Below the pieces are notes generated by a model that searched no databases, was not told the origin of the DNA, and saw only the letters and a list, made by a program, of their open reading frames with translations. Below, in pieces: positions 17,354-26,081 of a stretch of 64,000 nt of DNA (position 1 is its first letter; the number at the start of each line of letters is the position of its first letter). Origin of the DNA: Desulfosporosinus orientis DSM 765 (GTDB lineage Bacteria > Bacillota > Desulfitobacteriia > Desulfitobacteriales > Desulfitobacteriaceae); assembly GCF_000235605.1 (NCBI RefSeq), contig NC_016584.1:3150001-3214000 (forward strand), written 5' to 3'. The position numbers were made by a program, and so were the translations under genes.

Positions 17354-18448
17354 ATGCAGGATTTTAATATAGACGGGATTCTCGACAAGGCGAGACAGGA
17401 AATTTCCCTTAGCCGTGAGGAAATCTTGAGATTATTAGATATAACCTCAGAAAAGGAATTAGGTAAAGTTTCACAAGTAGCCAGGGAGCTTCGTGAACGG
17501 TATTTTGAGAATAAAGTATTCTTTTATGGCTTTGTATATTTTTCTACATACTGTCGGAACGATTGTACCTTTTGTCTCTACCGAAAATCCAATAGAAATT
17601 ATCCTCGTTATAGAAAAACCAGGGAAGAAATCGTGACGGCTGCACAATGTTTGGTTAATTCCGGAGTGCACCTTTTAGACCTGACAATGGGGGAGGATCC
17701 CCTGTATTATCATTCAATTCATGGATTCGATGATCTTTTGGAAATGGTTAAAGAGCTAAAAAAAGAAACCAAAACACCGATTATGATTTCTCCGGGGGTC
17801 GTTTCTCCGGAGGTTCTTCGGAAATTCAAAGAAGCCGGTGCCGACTGGTATGCATGTTATCAGGAAACTCACAATAAGACCCTTTATCAGGGATTACGAA
17901 TTGAGCAGAGTTATGATGAACGGATGAACCGAAAGATCCAGGCTAAAGAAATGGGGTACCTAATCGAAGAAGGATTCCTGGCCGGAGTTGGTGATACCAA
18001 TGAAGATATGGCAGATTCTATTCTGACTATGACAAGAATGGGAGCGGACCAAGTTCGGGTTATGAGTTTTGTTCCTCAGAAAAATACACCCCTGGCAAAT
18101 TGGAAAACCAATTCTCCTTTTCGCGAGTTGCTGATCATTGCTGTCATGCGTATGGTTATGCCCGATCGCTTGATTCCTGCATCTCTGGATGTGGATGGTT
18201 TAAAGGGGTTGGAACAACGGCTGAATTCCGGAGCAAACGTGATCACATCAATCATTCCGCCTGCGGTGGGTATGGCCGGAGTATCTCAAAGTACTCTGGA
18301 TATTGATGACGGAAACCGGTCGATGGAGAAGGTGCTCCCAGTTCTGAAGGCCAACAGGCTGGAAGCTGCAACAGCCGGAAGCTATCAAGCCTGGGTGAAC
18401 TTTCGTAAAGCCCACATCCCTTCCCCGGTGAAAGGTGTGCATAGATAA
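17354..18448 (+). CDS. pylB: Methylornithine synthase, radical SAM
   Basis: A 364-residue radical SAM enzyme with the cluster motif at Cys67, Cys71 and Cys74 in CRNDCTFCLYRKSN. PylB isomerises lysine to (3R)-3-methyl-D-ornithine, the first step of pyrrolysine synthesis. The architecture is that of the BioB-like family (YFSTYCRNDC, LTMGEDP, GLRIEQSYDERM), and its genetic partner is pylSn. It appears intact. The ATG lies ten bases after AGGGGG. Other related radical SAM enzymes (HydE, BioB) are possible in principle, but the neighbours make PylB much more likely. Confidence 0.9.
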   Translation: MQDFNIDGILDKARQEISLSREEILRLLDITSEKELGKVSQVARELRERYFENKVFFYGFVYFSTYCRNDCTFCLYRKSNRNYPRYRKTREEIVTAAQCLVNSGVHLLDLTMGEDPLYYHSIHGFDDLLEMVKELKKETKTPIMISPGVVSPEVLRKFKEAGADWYACYQETHNKTLYQGLRIEQSYDERMNRKIQAKEMGYLIEEGFLAGVGDTNEDMADSILTMTRMGADQVRVMSFVPQKNTPLANWKTNSPFRELLIIAVMRMVMPDRLIPASLDVDGLKGLEQRLNSGANVITSIIPPAVGMAGVSQSTLDIDDGNRSMEKVLPVLKANRLEAATAGSYQAWVNFRKAHIPSPVKGVHR

Positions 18449-18472
18449 CTATTTTAAGGAGGTGGGGATCAA

Positions 18473-18799
18473 ATGTCCCAAGCGGCCCTTAGAGAAAAGA
18501 AAAGGTATTATCGCAAAAACGTAGATTTCTGTAATTTAGTAGAAAAAATTAAACTATGGCCTTCCCGTAGCGGTAAATTGCATGGAATCAAGTCTATGAC
18601 CCGGAGAGGGGATAGGGCAGAGATTGTAACTCACTGTAACCGGCGCTTTATTATCTACAATTCTAGGCATAGCCGGGCAGCCCGTTGGCTGAGGAATAAA
18701 TGGTATATAAGTGTTTGCCCGATATGTAAGGTCCCGGAATGGAAGATCCAGAAGTATACATCGACGGTGATGAATCAACATTATGGAGCACATCTATAA
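18473..18799 (+). CDS. pylSn: PylSn, tRNA-Pyl-binding N-terminal domain of pyrrolysyl-tRNA synthetase as a separate protein
   Basis: A 108-residue basic protein. Residues 25-100 match the N-terminal domain of archaeal PylS: LWPSRSGKLHGIKSM, then FIIYNSRHSRAARWLRNK and the Cys pair CPICK. In Desulfitobacterium this domain is encoded apart from the catalytic PylSc and grips tRNA-Pyl. It lies 24 bases after pylB with an AAGGAGGTGG site, so the two are co-transcribed. No PylSc is encoded in this window, although PylSn alone cannot charge tRNA. Confidence 0.9.
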   Translation: MSQAALREKKRYYRKNVDFCNLVEKIKLWPSRSGKLHGIKSMTRRGDRAEIVTHCNRRFIIYNSRHSRAARWLRNKWYISVCPICKVPEWKIQKYTSTVMNQHYGAHL

Positions 18800-19146
18800 T
18801 TTAATAACTATTAGTCCGCTCAATCCATATAAGCGCAATTTTGGTGAATTCTCTCAAACGTGCAAAGAGTCAACTGAGCTAATTTATATTACCAAAAACG
18901 ATTATGATGATATGGGCATTATGAGCTTAAAGATGTATGAGGAAAATTGTTTATGCTCGAGGTTGATTATCGTATGCGGCCACTGCTGCTATTTCTATGC
19001 TTACACTTACTTTCAGTTCTTGAAGTAAAATAGTTTTTTTATATTGCGGACTAGTATTTTAAGGTATATATTAGAACTATTATAAATAACTTTTCTTGTT
19101 TCTTTTAAGTCAGTTACTAAGCTATCAGAAAAAAGGAGGAACAAAA
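18800..19146. other. Gap without recognised features
   Basis: AT-rich sequence between pylSn and uspA. An 81-codon frame overlaps it (18783-19028) but has no ribosome site, an implausible composition and no recognisable relatives. I see nothing else. Confidence 0.5.
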
Positions 19147-19584
19147 ATGCTAAAAGTGATCAACAAAATACTGGTCCCTACTGACGGTTCTGAATATTCA
19201 AAGCATGCCCTAGCCGCCGCGCTTCAATATGCTGAACAGTATCAATCAAAAATCAAACTGATCCATGTTGTACATCAACCAATTTCGAGTATGACTGTAA
19301 GTGCAGAAATCTATAGTTTTTCTTTGACGGAAGAACAAATTAATGAAATCGGCAACACTATCATGGAAAAGACACTGGTTGGAAATGATATAAGCAAAGT
19401 TTCCATCGAGAAAGAAATTTCAGAGGGTTATCCTGCAACTGTAATTCTTGATGAAATCAAAGAAGGAATTGATCTTGTTGTCATGGGAACCAGTGGCCAC
19501 GGCCCGCTTGCCGGCGCTTTAATCGGAAGCGTAACCCAGCGAGTTCTTGCCGATGCCACTTGTCCTGTACTTATCGTTAAGTAA
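19147..19584 (+). CDS. Universal stress protein, UspA family
   Basis: A 145-residue single Usp domain starting KILVPTDGSEYSKHAL, with the ATP-binding signature GTSGHGPLAGALIGSVTQ near the C-terminus, so it is probably of the ATP-binding class. The ATG at 19147 follows AGGAGG; an upstream in-frame start would add 17 poor residues. It is followed by the phosphate transporter genes, possibly co-transcribed. The exact role of such proteins is usually stress survival and cannot be narrowed here. Confidence 0.92.
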   Translation: MLKVINKILVPTDGSEYSKHALAAALQYAEQYQSKIKLIHVVHQPISSMTVSAEIYSFSLTEEQINEIGNTIMEKTLVGNDISKVSIEKEISEGYPATVILDEIKEGIDLVVMGTSGHGPLAGALIGSVTQRVLADATCPVLIVK

Positions 19585-19662
19585 TAACGGCTCCGGATAT
19601 TTAAATTGTAATGGGAAGGATATTCACATGGAGTTAATTGCCTTAAGCGGCATGAGGGAACT

Positions 19663-20700
19663 ATGAAAATCTCCGCCATCGATTTGCTTTTTATCCTAGT
19701 AATTGTCATAAATTTGTTTTTCACCTTGACCAACGGGCTGCATGACGCCAGTTCGGTTGTGGCGACATTGATTACGTGCGGGGCCGCCAGTCCGGTTCAG
19801 GCGATCCTAATGGCGGCGGTCTGCGGGTTCGCCGGAGCTGTGACTGGTGGCAGCGCAGTAGCCAATACTGTTTCGGGAATCGTCAATGTACCGGCGGATA
19901 ACACGCTGCTCATGGCGCTGTTGGCAGCCATGATGGGAGCGGTAGCATGGAATATTATCACCTGGAAGCTCGGCTTCCCATCCAGTTCCACACACGCTTT
20001 AGTCGGGGGATTAATTGGAGCGGTCTGGACAGCCCGGGGTGCAGATTCCGTTTTATGGGGCTGGCATGAGCTGATAACTTCCGGTCATCAGCTGACCGGA
20101 ATGATGAAAATCCTGGCAGGATTGATGTTTTCGCCCCTTTTGGGGTTTATCACGGCTTTCATCCTTCAGCGCTTAACCAAAATCCTGTTCAGAAATGCCA
20201 AATATACGTTGAATACCTGGCTGAAAAGGATTCAATGGATTATCGCCGCATTATTGGCTTACAGTCATGGCGCCAACGACACCCAAAAAACCGTCGGGAT
20301 TATCGTCTTGGCAATGTCTTCTGCCGGATTTTTGAACGGACTGTCTAATGTCATCCTGATTAAGGCTTTGGCCGGAGCGCTTATGTTTGCGGGCACACTT
20401 CTGGGAGGATGGCCGATCATGCGGACTATCGGGAGAGGAATTTACACGATTCGCCCGCTCCATAGTCTGAATTCCCAGTTATCCTCGGGGGGGAGCCTTA
20501 TTTTAGCCACATTGCTCGGTGCGCCTGTTTCCACCACCCATGTGGTGGTTGGCAGCGTAGTGGGGGTTGGCGCCGCCGATGAATACCGGATGGTCAATTG
20601 GAATATCGGCAAAGAGATTCTGATTGCTTGGTGCATCACCATACCGGCGTCCGCTATTTCAGCTGCTATTTTCTATTTACTTCTGCAAGGGATTGGGTAA
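19663..20700 (+). CDS. pit: PiT family inorganic phosphate transporter
   Basis: A 345-residue membrane protein with the duplicated PiT signature: FTLTNGLHDASSVVATLI near the start and AYSHGANDTQKTVGII in the middle, plus SSSTHALVGG and PVSTTHVVVG. It would import phosphate (or metal phosphate) with H+ or Na+. A PhoU-like partner gene follows after 30 bases, the usual pit arrangement though often in the other order. Confidence 0.93.
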   Translation: MKISAIDLLFILVIVINLFFTLTNGLHDASSVVATLITCGAASPVQAILMAAVCGFAGAVTGGSAVANTVSGIVNVPADNTLLMALLAAMMGAVAWNIITWKLGFPSSSTHALVGGLIGAVWTARGADSVLWGWHELITSGHQLTGMMKILAGLMFSPLLGFITAFILQRLTKILFRNAKYTLNTWLKRIQWIIAALLAYSHGANDTQKTVGIIVLAMSSAGFLNGLSNVILIKALAGALMFAGTLLGGWPIMRTIGRGIYTIRPLHSLNSQLSSGGSLILATLLGAPVSTTHVVVGSVVGVGAADEYRMVNWNIGKEILIAWCITIPASAISAAIFYLLLQGIG

Positions 20701-20730
20701 GGCGCCGGGAATAGAACAAGGGAGAAGTTT

Positions 20731-21354
20731 ATGGGTAAGGAAAATTTTTGGGAAAAATTATTCCCTGTTAAATACGATTTTTACCAAATGATCGGAATGC
20801 AGGCGGAGATTTCCGCTAAAGTTACGGCCAGCCTGGATGCTTGGATTCGCAATCATTCTGAAGAAAGTTACCGTCAACTCTTGCAGGAGGCGGAGACTGC
20901 GGACCAACTGCGCTTTGATATGGAAAGCAAACTGATTGAAGCTTTTGCGACGCCCTTTGACCGGCAGGATATTTATTCCCTTTCCAACGATATGGATAAA
21001 ATCGTGGAATATGCCAAATCAACACTGCTGGAAATAGAAGCCTTTGAAGTTAAGGTGGATTCGGTGATCCAAAATATGCTGCAGCAATTAACCTCAGGAA
21101 CGGATAACCTAGCTGAGGCAATCAGTCTGCTAAAAGAAGACCCTCTTCAAGCGCAGCTTCAGATCAGAAATATCCGCCAAGTTCAGCAAAGCATAGAGGA
21201 GGAATACAGAGCAGGGATGGCGTTGTTATTCAAGAACCCAGATCCCATGCTTGCCTTGATATACAGGGAGGTTTACCACCATATCAAAGATGCCGAGGTT
21301 TCCCTGGGTTATACAGCCGATACTTTACACAGGATTATTATGAGGCTGGCTTGA
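20731..21354 (+). CDS. DUF47/PhoU-like Pit accessory protein
   Basis: A 207-residue all-helical protein of the DUF47 (TIGR00153) family, recognisable from the start ENFWEKLFPVKYDFYQM, the acidic helices around DIYSLSNDMDKIVEYA and the C-terminal DAEVSLGYTADTLHRIIM. These proteins are encoded with Pit transporters and are thought to modulate them. The ATG has GGGAG nine bases upstream. Confidence 0.9.
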   Translation: MGKENFWEKLFPVKYDFYQMIGMQAEISAKVTASLDAWIRNHSEESYRQLLQEAETADQLRFDMESKLIEAFATPFDRQDIYSLSNDMDKIVEYAKSTLLEIEAFEVKVDSVIQNMLQQLTSGTDNLAEAISLLKEDPLQAQLQIRNIRQVQQSIEEEYRAGMALLFKNPDPMLALIYREVYHHIKDAEVSLGYTADTLHRIIMRLA

Positions 21355-21449
21355 TGGGCTTAAAGGCCGCAGACTTCATCGCGGAAAATCATGGGGGTTT
21401 ACCGAAATACACTTTTGCTAAATCCCTGCGTGACTAATTGGAATTATTG

Positions 21450-21944
21450 TTACGGTTTGATGCCATACTCAATGAATTTCTTGCCAAATTTCTCATAGTG
21501 CCACACAGTGAATAAGAACCAGGAGAGATAAATAGCGATCGGGAGAATGATGTTGCTGAATGTCCAATGAAAGATTCCTAAATTAGTAAGGACATTGGAA
21601 AAAATAACGCTATAAAACACAGCAATTGCAGCATAACTATAATTCCATGGTTTTTTGTCAGGCAAATAATTGAGAAAAAGAATGAAGTAGATTGTCCAGG
21701 CAATCGGGGGCATAAAAGGAATGTTTAAAAAACCCAGCGGCCCATAATTTAAATAACCTCCGCCATCGATGAGACTAAGTAAGACGATCCAAAAGATGTC
21801 GATTACCGCACCGTAAAATATTCCCAAAAAGGCATATTTGTGAATATCCTTACGGGAGACAAGAATTACCGCCAACAAGGCCAAAATAGAGGTATAAAGC
21901 AGGTAAGTAAAATATATTGGCATTTTCAAATATCGCTCCTGCAT
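21450..21944 (-). CDS. Small polytopic membrane protein, CBO0543-like
   Basis: A 164-residue protein with about five hydrophobic segments and conserved-looking motifs (GIFYGAVIDIFWIVLL, WTIYFILFLNYLP, FTVWHYEKFGKKFIEYG). It resembles the CBO0543 family of uncharacterised Firmicute membrane proteins. A second possible start is the ATG at 21923, which has an AGGAG 12 bases upstream. It is a monocistronic gene; no function can be given. Confidence 0.65.
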   Translation of the reverse strand: MQERYLKMPIYFTYLLYTSILALLAVILVSRKDIHKYAFLGIFYGAVIDIFWIVLLSLIDGGGYLNYGPLGFLNIPFMPPIAWTIYFILFLNYLPDKKPWNYSYAAIAVFYSVIFSNVLTNLGIFHWTFSNIILPIAIYLSWFLFTVWHYEKFGKKFIEYGIKP

Positions 21945-22126
21945 TCTTTTTTCTCTTATTATTGATAAATAACATGGTAAATATTCCTACAAATGAGTGC
22001 GCACACGAAGTTTGATCCCAGCGGAAAGTTAATTGACGAGTACAGCAGAAACGCAATCACTAAACTTTTACAGGCCCTGGTGATAAAACACGGGAAATGA
22101 AGGAGTGCCAAGAAAGAAGTTAATCC

Positions 22127-22172
22127 CTGCCCGTCCCACTTTGAAACTCAAGTTTCAAAGTGGGACGGGCAG
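22127..22172. repeat. Family A palindrome, copy 2
   Basis: Perfect 22-base arms beginning CTGCCCGTCCCACTTTGAAA with a two-base centre. The flanks (ATGAAGGAGTGC on the left, and a family B hairpin 18 bases to the right) are shared with copy 3 at 36362. Confidence 0.92.
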
Positions 22173-22189
22173 TTAGTTTAAAGCAGCTG

Positions 22190-22226
22190 AAAACCTTGCA
22201 GCTTATGCAGTTGCAAGGTTTTTTTA
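22190..22226 (+). terminator. Family B repeated hairpin, copy 1
   Basis: AAAACCTTGCA at 22190-22200 pairs with TGCAAGGTTTT at 22212-22222 and runs into T residues. The 11-base loop and the downstream stretch to about 22258 recur at 31713-31770. It has terminator form on the plus strand, though the flanking genes run on the minus strand. Confidence 0.75.
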
Positions 22227-22384
22227 GTTCCAGAACAAAACTAAACGGCTTTATTGCATATGATCCAAGTCAAAAGCGAAAAGAGCCAGAATTCTTATTA
22301 TAATTAACCCCTATTAAATATAATGAGCCATTCAGAAAATTCATTGAATGGCCGCATTTACATGGAAGCAGATAATATGATGTC

Positions 22385-22600
22385 TTAACCTCGAGCTTCA
22401 TCCTTTTTTTCTGCTATGAAATAATCAATACTTTCTCTGCGCCGATCATTTTTAGCTTCAATAGCCTGCCTTTCATCCTCTGAAATCTCGTCTGAATGCT
22501 CATCTAAGTAATGCTCTGATTTACGCAAATTCGCAAAAGTGTGGTCGATATGATCCTGGAGGCGCTCCTCATTATCTGACCGATCATCTGGTTTGGGCAA
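22385..22600 (-). CDS. tlp: Small acid-soluble spore protein Tlp
   Basis: A 71-residue, highly charged protein beginning PKPDDRSDNEERLQ, close to the Tlp spore protein pattern (KPDDRSDN near the N-terminus, then ERQAIEAKNDRRRESI). Tlp is made in the forespore, so the organism is probably a spore former. The TTG at 22600 is chosen because AGGAG lies eight bases upstream and it gives the family N-terminus; a GTG at 22609 is too close to that site. Confidence 0.85.
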   Translation of the reverse strand: MPKPDDRSDNEERLQDHIDHTFANLRKSEHYLDEHSDEISEDERQAIEAKNDRRRESIDYFIAEKKDEARG

Positions 22601-22892
22601 AGTAATCACTCCTATCTATCATTTCTACCTATTTAGGATGACCAAAACTGGATGATGATATGCGAATTATTAGTCAACCTGATTGCATTATAAATATCTA
22701 CTGCACATCGAGTAGGAATTGCTAATTCCTAAATTTTTAATTCAATAGATGCAGGTATGGCAATCGGAGCATATTACTCTGCCCACAATGTTTTCGAAAT
22801 CATCTCTGATTCTCATGTCGTACGGATCAGTTAGTAGTTCATGGTACAAATATAGAATTTACCAATTAAACATGTTGTTAAAAAAATACTAT

Positions 22893-22936
22893 TGGTAGCA
22901 ATAAAACAACCTTTTTAAGTTGTTTTATTGCTACCA
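22893..22936. repeat. 18-bp perfect inverted repeat upstream of hbd
   Basis: TGGTAGCAATAAAACAAC at 22893-22910 is perfectly mirrored at 22919-22936 around CTTTTTAA. There is no T run after it. It lies about 100 bases upstream of the sigma-54 promoter and could be an attenuated terminator or a protein site. The rest of the 22.6-23.0 kb gap shows nothing. Confidence 0.65.
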
Positions 22937-23035
22937 TCGAGGTAAAATAAAGCCTTTTAAAAAATGTTTAAAAAGCACTAAAAATCACAAATCAACAATA
23001 GCCCCAGTTTTGAAAAAAATATCAAATATAATTAG

Positions 23036-23052
23036 TTGGTATGAAAATTGCT
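23036..23052 (+). promoter_or_regulatory. Sigma-54 promoter of the hbd operon
   Basis: TTGGTATGAAAATTGCT has GG at 23038-23039 and GC at 23050-23051, the exact -24/-12 spacing (GGTA instead of GGCA). The start would be near 23062. A 14-codon frame (23109-23153) behind AAGGGG overlaps the hbd start and could couple its translation. Confidence 0.75.
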
Positions 23053-23145
23053 TTATGAATAGTCAAAATTATTCGAATTATTGATATAAGGAAAGGGGCT
23101 TACCAATAATGAAAAAGTCTTTGGAGAGAAAGGAGAATTTAAAAA

Positions 23146-23994
23146 ATGATTAATATTGGTGTAATTGGTGCAGGAGCAATGGGATCAGGTATAGCCCAAG
23201 TGGCAGCTGAAGCCGGATATGGAGTACTAATTTTTGATGTAGATCCTAATGCATCTGAAAAGGCACTTGGTAAACTTCAAAAGAACTGGCAAAAAGCCGT
23301 TGATAAAGAAAAAATCAACCCGGAGGAAATGCAAAAAAGAGTAGCCCTGGTGCGAGTGGCAAGCGATCTAGCCGATTTAAAAGATTTTGATTTAGTAATT
23401 GAGGCGGTGGCGGAGAATCAAGAGGTAAAGAAATCAGTCTTCTCTCGCCTGGATGAAGTATGCACAGAGAAAACCATATTTGCGAGTAATACCTCTTCAC
23501 TGTCGATTACTGAAATAGGATCTTTTACAAATAGACCTGACAAAGTAGCGGGCATGCATTTCTTCAATCCGGTTCCAGTTATGAAATTAATAGAAATAAT
23601 TAAGGGTCTCGCAACATCGGAAGAGACAATAGATGCCTTAAAAGTAGTTGCCGCTAAAATGAAAAAGGTTGGGGTCGTAGCCAATGATACCCCTGGCTTT
23701 ATCGTAAACCGGCTGTTAGTTCCTCTTTGTAATGAAGCCATTAAAATGTTGGAAGCTGGTGTAGCTTCACTTGAAGACATAGATACAGCAATGAAACTAG
23801 GTGCTAATTGGCCTATGGGACCGTTTGAGCTTTCTGATCTAGTCGGGCTTGATGTTCATATCGGTGCAACTGCAGGTTTAGAGAGAGAATTAAATGACAG
23901 TCATTATGCTTGTGCGCGCTTAGCACGTCAGATGTATAGAGCCAATCGTTTAGGCAGGAAAACCGGTAAAGGGTTTTACGACTACAACAAATAG
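23146..23994 (+). CDS. hbd: 3-hydroxybutyryl-CoA dehydrogenase
   Basis: A 282-residue (S)-3-hydroxyacyl-CoA dehydrogenase. It has the NAD motif GVIGAGAMGSGIAQ, the conserved HFFNPVPVMKLIEI with the catalytic His, and the C-terminal NWPMGPFELSDLVGLD domain. It interconverts 3-hydroxybutyryl-CoA and acetoacetyl-CoA. As first gene of an operon with crt, thiolase, CoA-transferase and acyl-CoA dehydrogenase, it probably acts in beta-oxidation of a short acid. AAAGGAG lies before the ATG. Confidence 0.95.
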   Translation: MINIGVIGAGAMGSGIAQVAAEAGYGVLIFDVDPNASEKALGKLQKNWQKAVDKEKINPEEMQKRVALVRVASDLADLKDFDLVIEAVAENQEVKKSVFSRLDEVCTEKTIFASNTSSLSITEIGSFTNRPDKVAGMHFFNPVPVMKLIEIIKGLATSEETIDALKVVAAKMKKVGVVANDTPGFIVNRLLVPLCNEAIKMLEAGVASLEDIDTAMKLGANWPMGPFELSDLVGLDVHIGATAGLERELNDSHYACARLARQMYRANRLGRKTGKGFYDYNK

Positions 23995-24010
23995 ATTGGA
24001 GTAATATGCT

Positions 24011-24790
24011 ATGGAATTCAAAAATCTAATTTATACCCAAGAAGATGGATTGGGCATTATTACACTTAATCGTCCCAAAGCTCTTAACGCCCTTTGTGAT
24101 GAGTTAACTGGCGAGTTGGGCGAACTTATATCAGTGCTGCAAAATGATACTGATTTAAGGGTGATTATTCTTACCGGCGGCAATATAGCTTTTGCAGCGG
24201 GTGCTGACATCGTCGAGATGATGGATAAAGATTCTATTGGGGCATACCGATCAATAATTAAGACTCATGATGTGTTTGATCGTTTGGAGGAATTTAGAGT
24301 TCCGGTGATTGCAGCGATAAATGGACCTTGTATGGGTGGCGGTTGTGAGTTAGCCCTGTGTTGCGACATGCGCATAGCTGGGTCCAAAGCTCTATTTGCT
24401 TTGCCTGAGGTGTCCCTAGGGATAATACCCGGATGCGGCGGTACACAAAGATTAACTCAACTAGTGGGACCCGCACTAGCTAAAGAACTCATTTACTTAG
24501 CTGCTCCTATACATGCAGCTAAAGCTCAGGAAATAGGTCTCGTAAATAAGGTGGTAGATGACGACAAAGTCATGGAAGAGGCAAAAGCAATAGCTAACAA
24601 ATTAATGGAAAGACCGGCTTTAGCCTTAAGATTTGCAAAGGAAGCTGTTAATTGCGGGGTTAAAACCGACTTAACAACCGGAAAGAATATGGAATTAGCC
24701 AGGTTTACTATGCTCTTTTCCAGCGAGGACCAAAAAGAAGGTATGAAAGCATTTTATGAAAAAAGAAAACCTCTTTTTAAAGATAAATAG
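24011..24790 (+). CDS. crt: Enoyl-CoA hydratase (crotonase family)
   Basis: A 259-residue crotonase. The oxyanion-hole segments are FAAGADIVEM and GPCMGGGCELALCCDMRIA, and the two catalytic glutamates are expected in GGGCELAL and ALPEVSLGIIPGCGG. It hydrates crotonyl-CoA to (S)-3-hydroxybutyryl-CoA. It starts 16 bases after hbd. The operon thus encodes the classical (S)-route, unlike the (R)-route genes near 10.5 kb. Confidence 0.94.
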   Translation: MEFKNLIYTQEDGLGIITLNRPKALNALCDELTGELGELISVLQNDTDLRVIILTGGNIAFAAGADIVEMMDKDSIGAYRSIIKTHDVFDRLEEFRVPVIAAINGPCMGGGCELALCCDMRIAGSKALFALPEVSLGIIPGCGGTQRLTQLVGPALAKELIYLAAPIHAAKAQEIGLVNKVVDDDKVMEEAKAIANKLMERPALALRFAKEAVNCGVKTDLTTGKNMELARFTMLFSSEDQKEGMKAFYEKRKPLFKDK

Positions 24791-24822
24791 GAAAGTGGAT
24801 AACGAGAGGAGATGAATAATAA

Positions 24823-26052
24823 TTGAGAAACGAATGCAACGAGGTCGTACTGGTAAGCGCATGCAGAACAGGAATTGGCAAGTACGGCGGAACACTAAAA
24901 GACGTAAAACCTATAGAATTAATTAAATTAACAGCAACGGAAGCTATTAACAGGGCCGGTATCGAACCCACGATGGTGGATGAAATTGTTTTAGGAATGG
25001 CAAATACCGCTGGACAAGGCTCATCGCCTCCTCGTATTTGTGCACTAGAGATTGGAATGGACCCTCGATCCAGCGCTAGCACAGTTAACCAGAATTGTGC
25101 TTCCAGTATGAGGGCCCTAGATGTAGCAGTTATGAAGCTGGCGATGGGGCAGACCCAAATTGCAGTGGTTTCAGGAACCGAATGCCAGAGTAGTGTTCCC
25201 TTCATTTTGCCTAATATGCGATGGGGAGCACGCTTGAATGATACCAAGTGTCTGGATTCCTTGCAGATAGACGGAATGTTTGATTCGGTTGTTCAAGCTC
25301 ACATGGGTTTTACTGCTGAAAATGTTGCTGAGATGTATGGCATCACTAGGCAGGAATGCGATGAACTAGCTTTGATTAGTCATCGTCGGGTTGCCAGGGC
25401 GACTGATGAAGGGCGTTTCAAAAGCCAAATTGTACCTGTAGAGATCAAAACTCGCAAGGGTATTAAGATATTTGATATCGATGAGAATTTTATGCGTGAC
25501 ACCAACTTGGAAAAATTGGCCAAGTTACCTTCGGTATTCAAAAAAGGAGGAGTAGTAACCGCGGGCAACGCATCGAGTTTGAATGATGCATCTTGCGCGG
25601 CGGTACTGATGACCAAGAAGAAAGCTGACGAACTAGGCCTAAAACCATTGATGAAATGTATAAACATTGTAACTGAAGGGGTTAGACCTGAAGTTATGGG
25701 ACTGGGCCCGGCCGTAGCTATTCCTAAAGCACTTAAAGAAGCTGGCATGAAATATAGTGATGTGGATTACTGGGAAATTAACGAGGCTTTTGCTTCCCAG
25801 ATAATAGGCTGCTTTAGAAAAATGAAAGAGGATCATGGAATAGATATGGACTTTGGTACCTTGGAGCGTGACGGCAATATCAATAACAATGGATCGGGAA
25901 TCGGTTTGGGCCATCCAGTCGGTCAAACTGGGCTACGCCTGATAATCGCTCTTTACTATGAATTAGAAAGGCTAGACAAAACTACAGGCGGGGCTTCATT
26001 GTGCGTAGGCGGTGGTGCAGCAATGGCTTCCCTATGGACCAGAGATATTTAA
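24823..26052 (+). CDS. Thiolase family acetyl-CoA acetyltransferase
   Basis: A 409-residue thiolase with the nucleophile in NQNCASSMRAL, GHPVGQTG and the C-terminal CVGGGAA cysteine. It is longer than the thiolase at 7906, with an insertion near EDHGIDMDFGTLERDG, and belongs to a different subgroup, so its preferred ketoacyl-CoA may differ. The start is a TTG with GAGGAG upstream. It follows crt by 32 bases. Confidence 0.93.
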   Translation: MRNECNEVVLVSACRTGIGKYGGTLKDVKPIELIKLTATEAINRAGIEPTMVDEIVLGMANTAGQGSSPPRICALEIGMDPRSSASTVNQNCASSMRALDVAVMKLAMGQTQIAVVSGTECQSSVPFILPNMRWGARLNDTKCLDSLQIDGMFDSVVQAHMGFTAENVAEMYGITRQECDELALISHRRVARATDEGRFKSQIVPVEIKTRKGIKIFDIDENFMRDTNLEKLAKLPSVFKKGGVVTAGNASSLNDASCAAVLMTKKKADELGLKPLMKCINIVTEGVRPEVMGLGPAVAIPKALKEAGMKYSDVDYWEINEAFASQIIGCFRKMKEDHGIDMDFGTLERDGNINNNGSGIGLGHPVGQTGLRLIIALYYELERLDKTTGGASLCVGGGAAMASLWTRDI

Positions 26053-26081
26053 GAGAAATTAATAAAGAGGAGAGTGGCAAT

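Noticed and set aside
18783-19028. An 81-codon frame after pylSn
   Set aside because: It overlaps the pylSn end, has no ribosome site and has an odd Cys/Tyr-rich composition.
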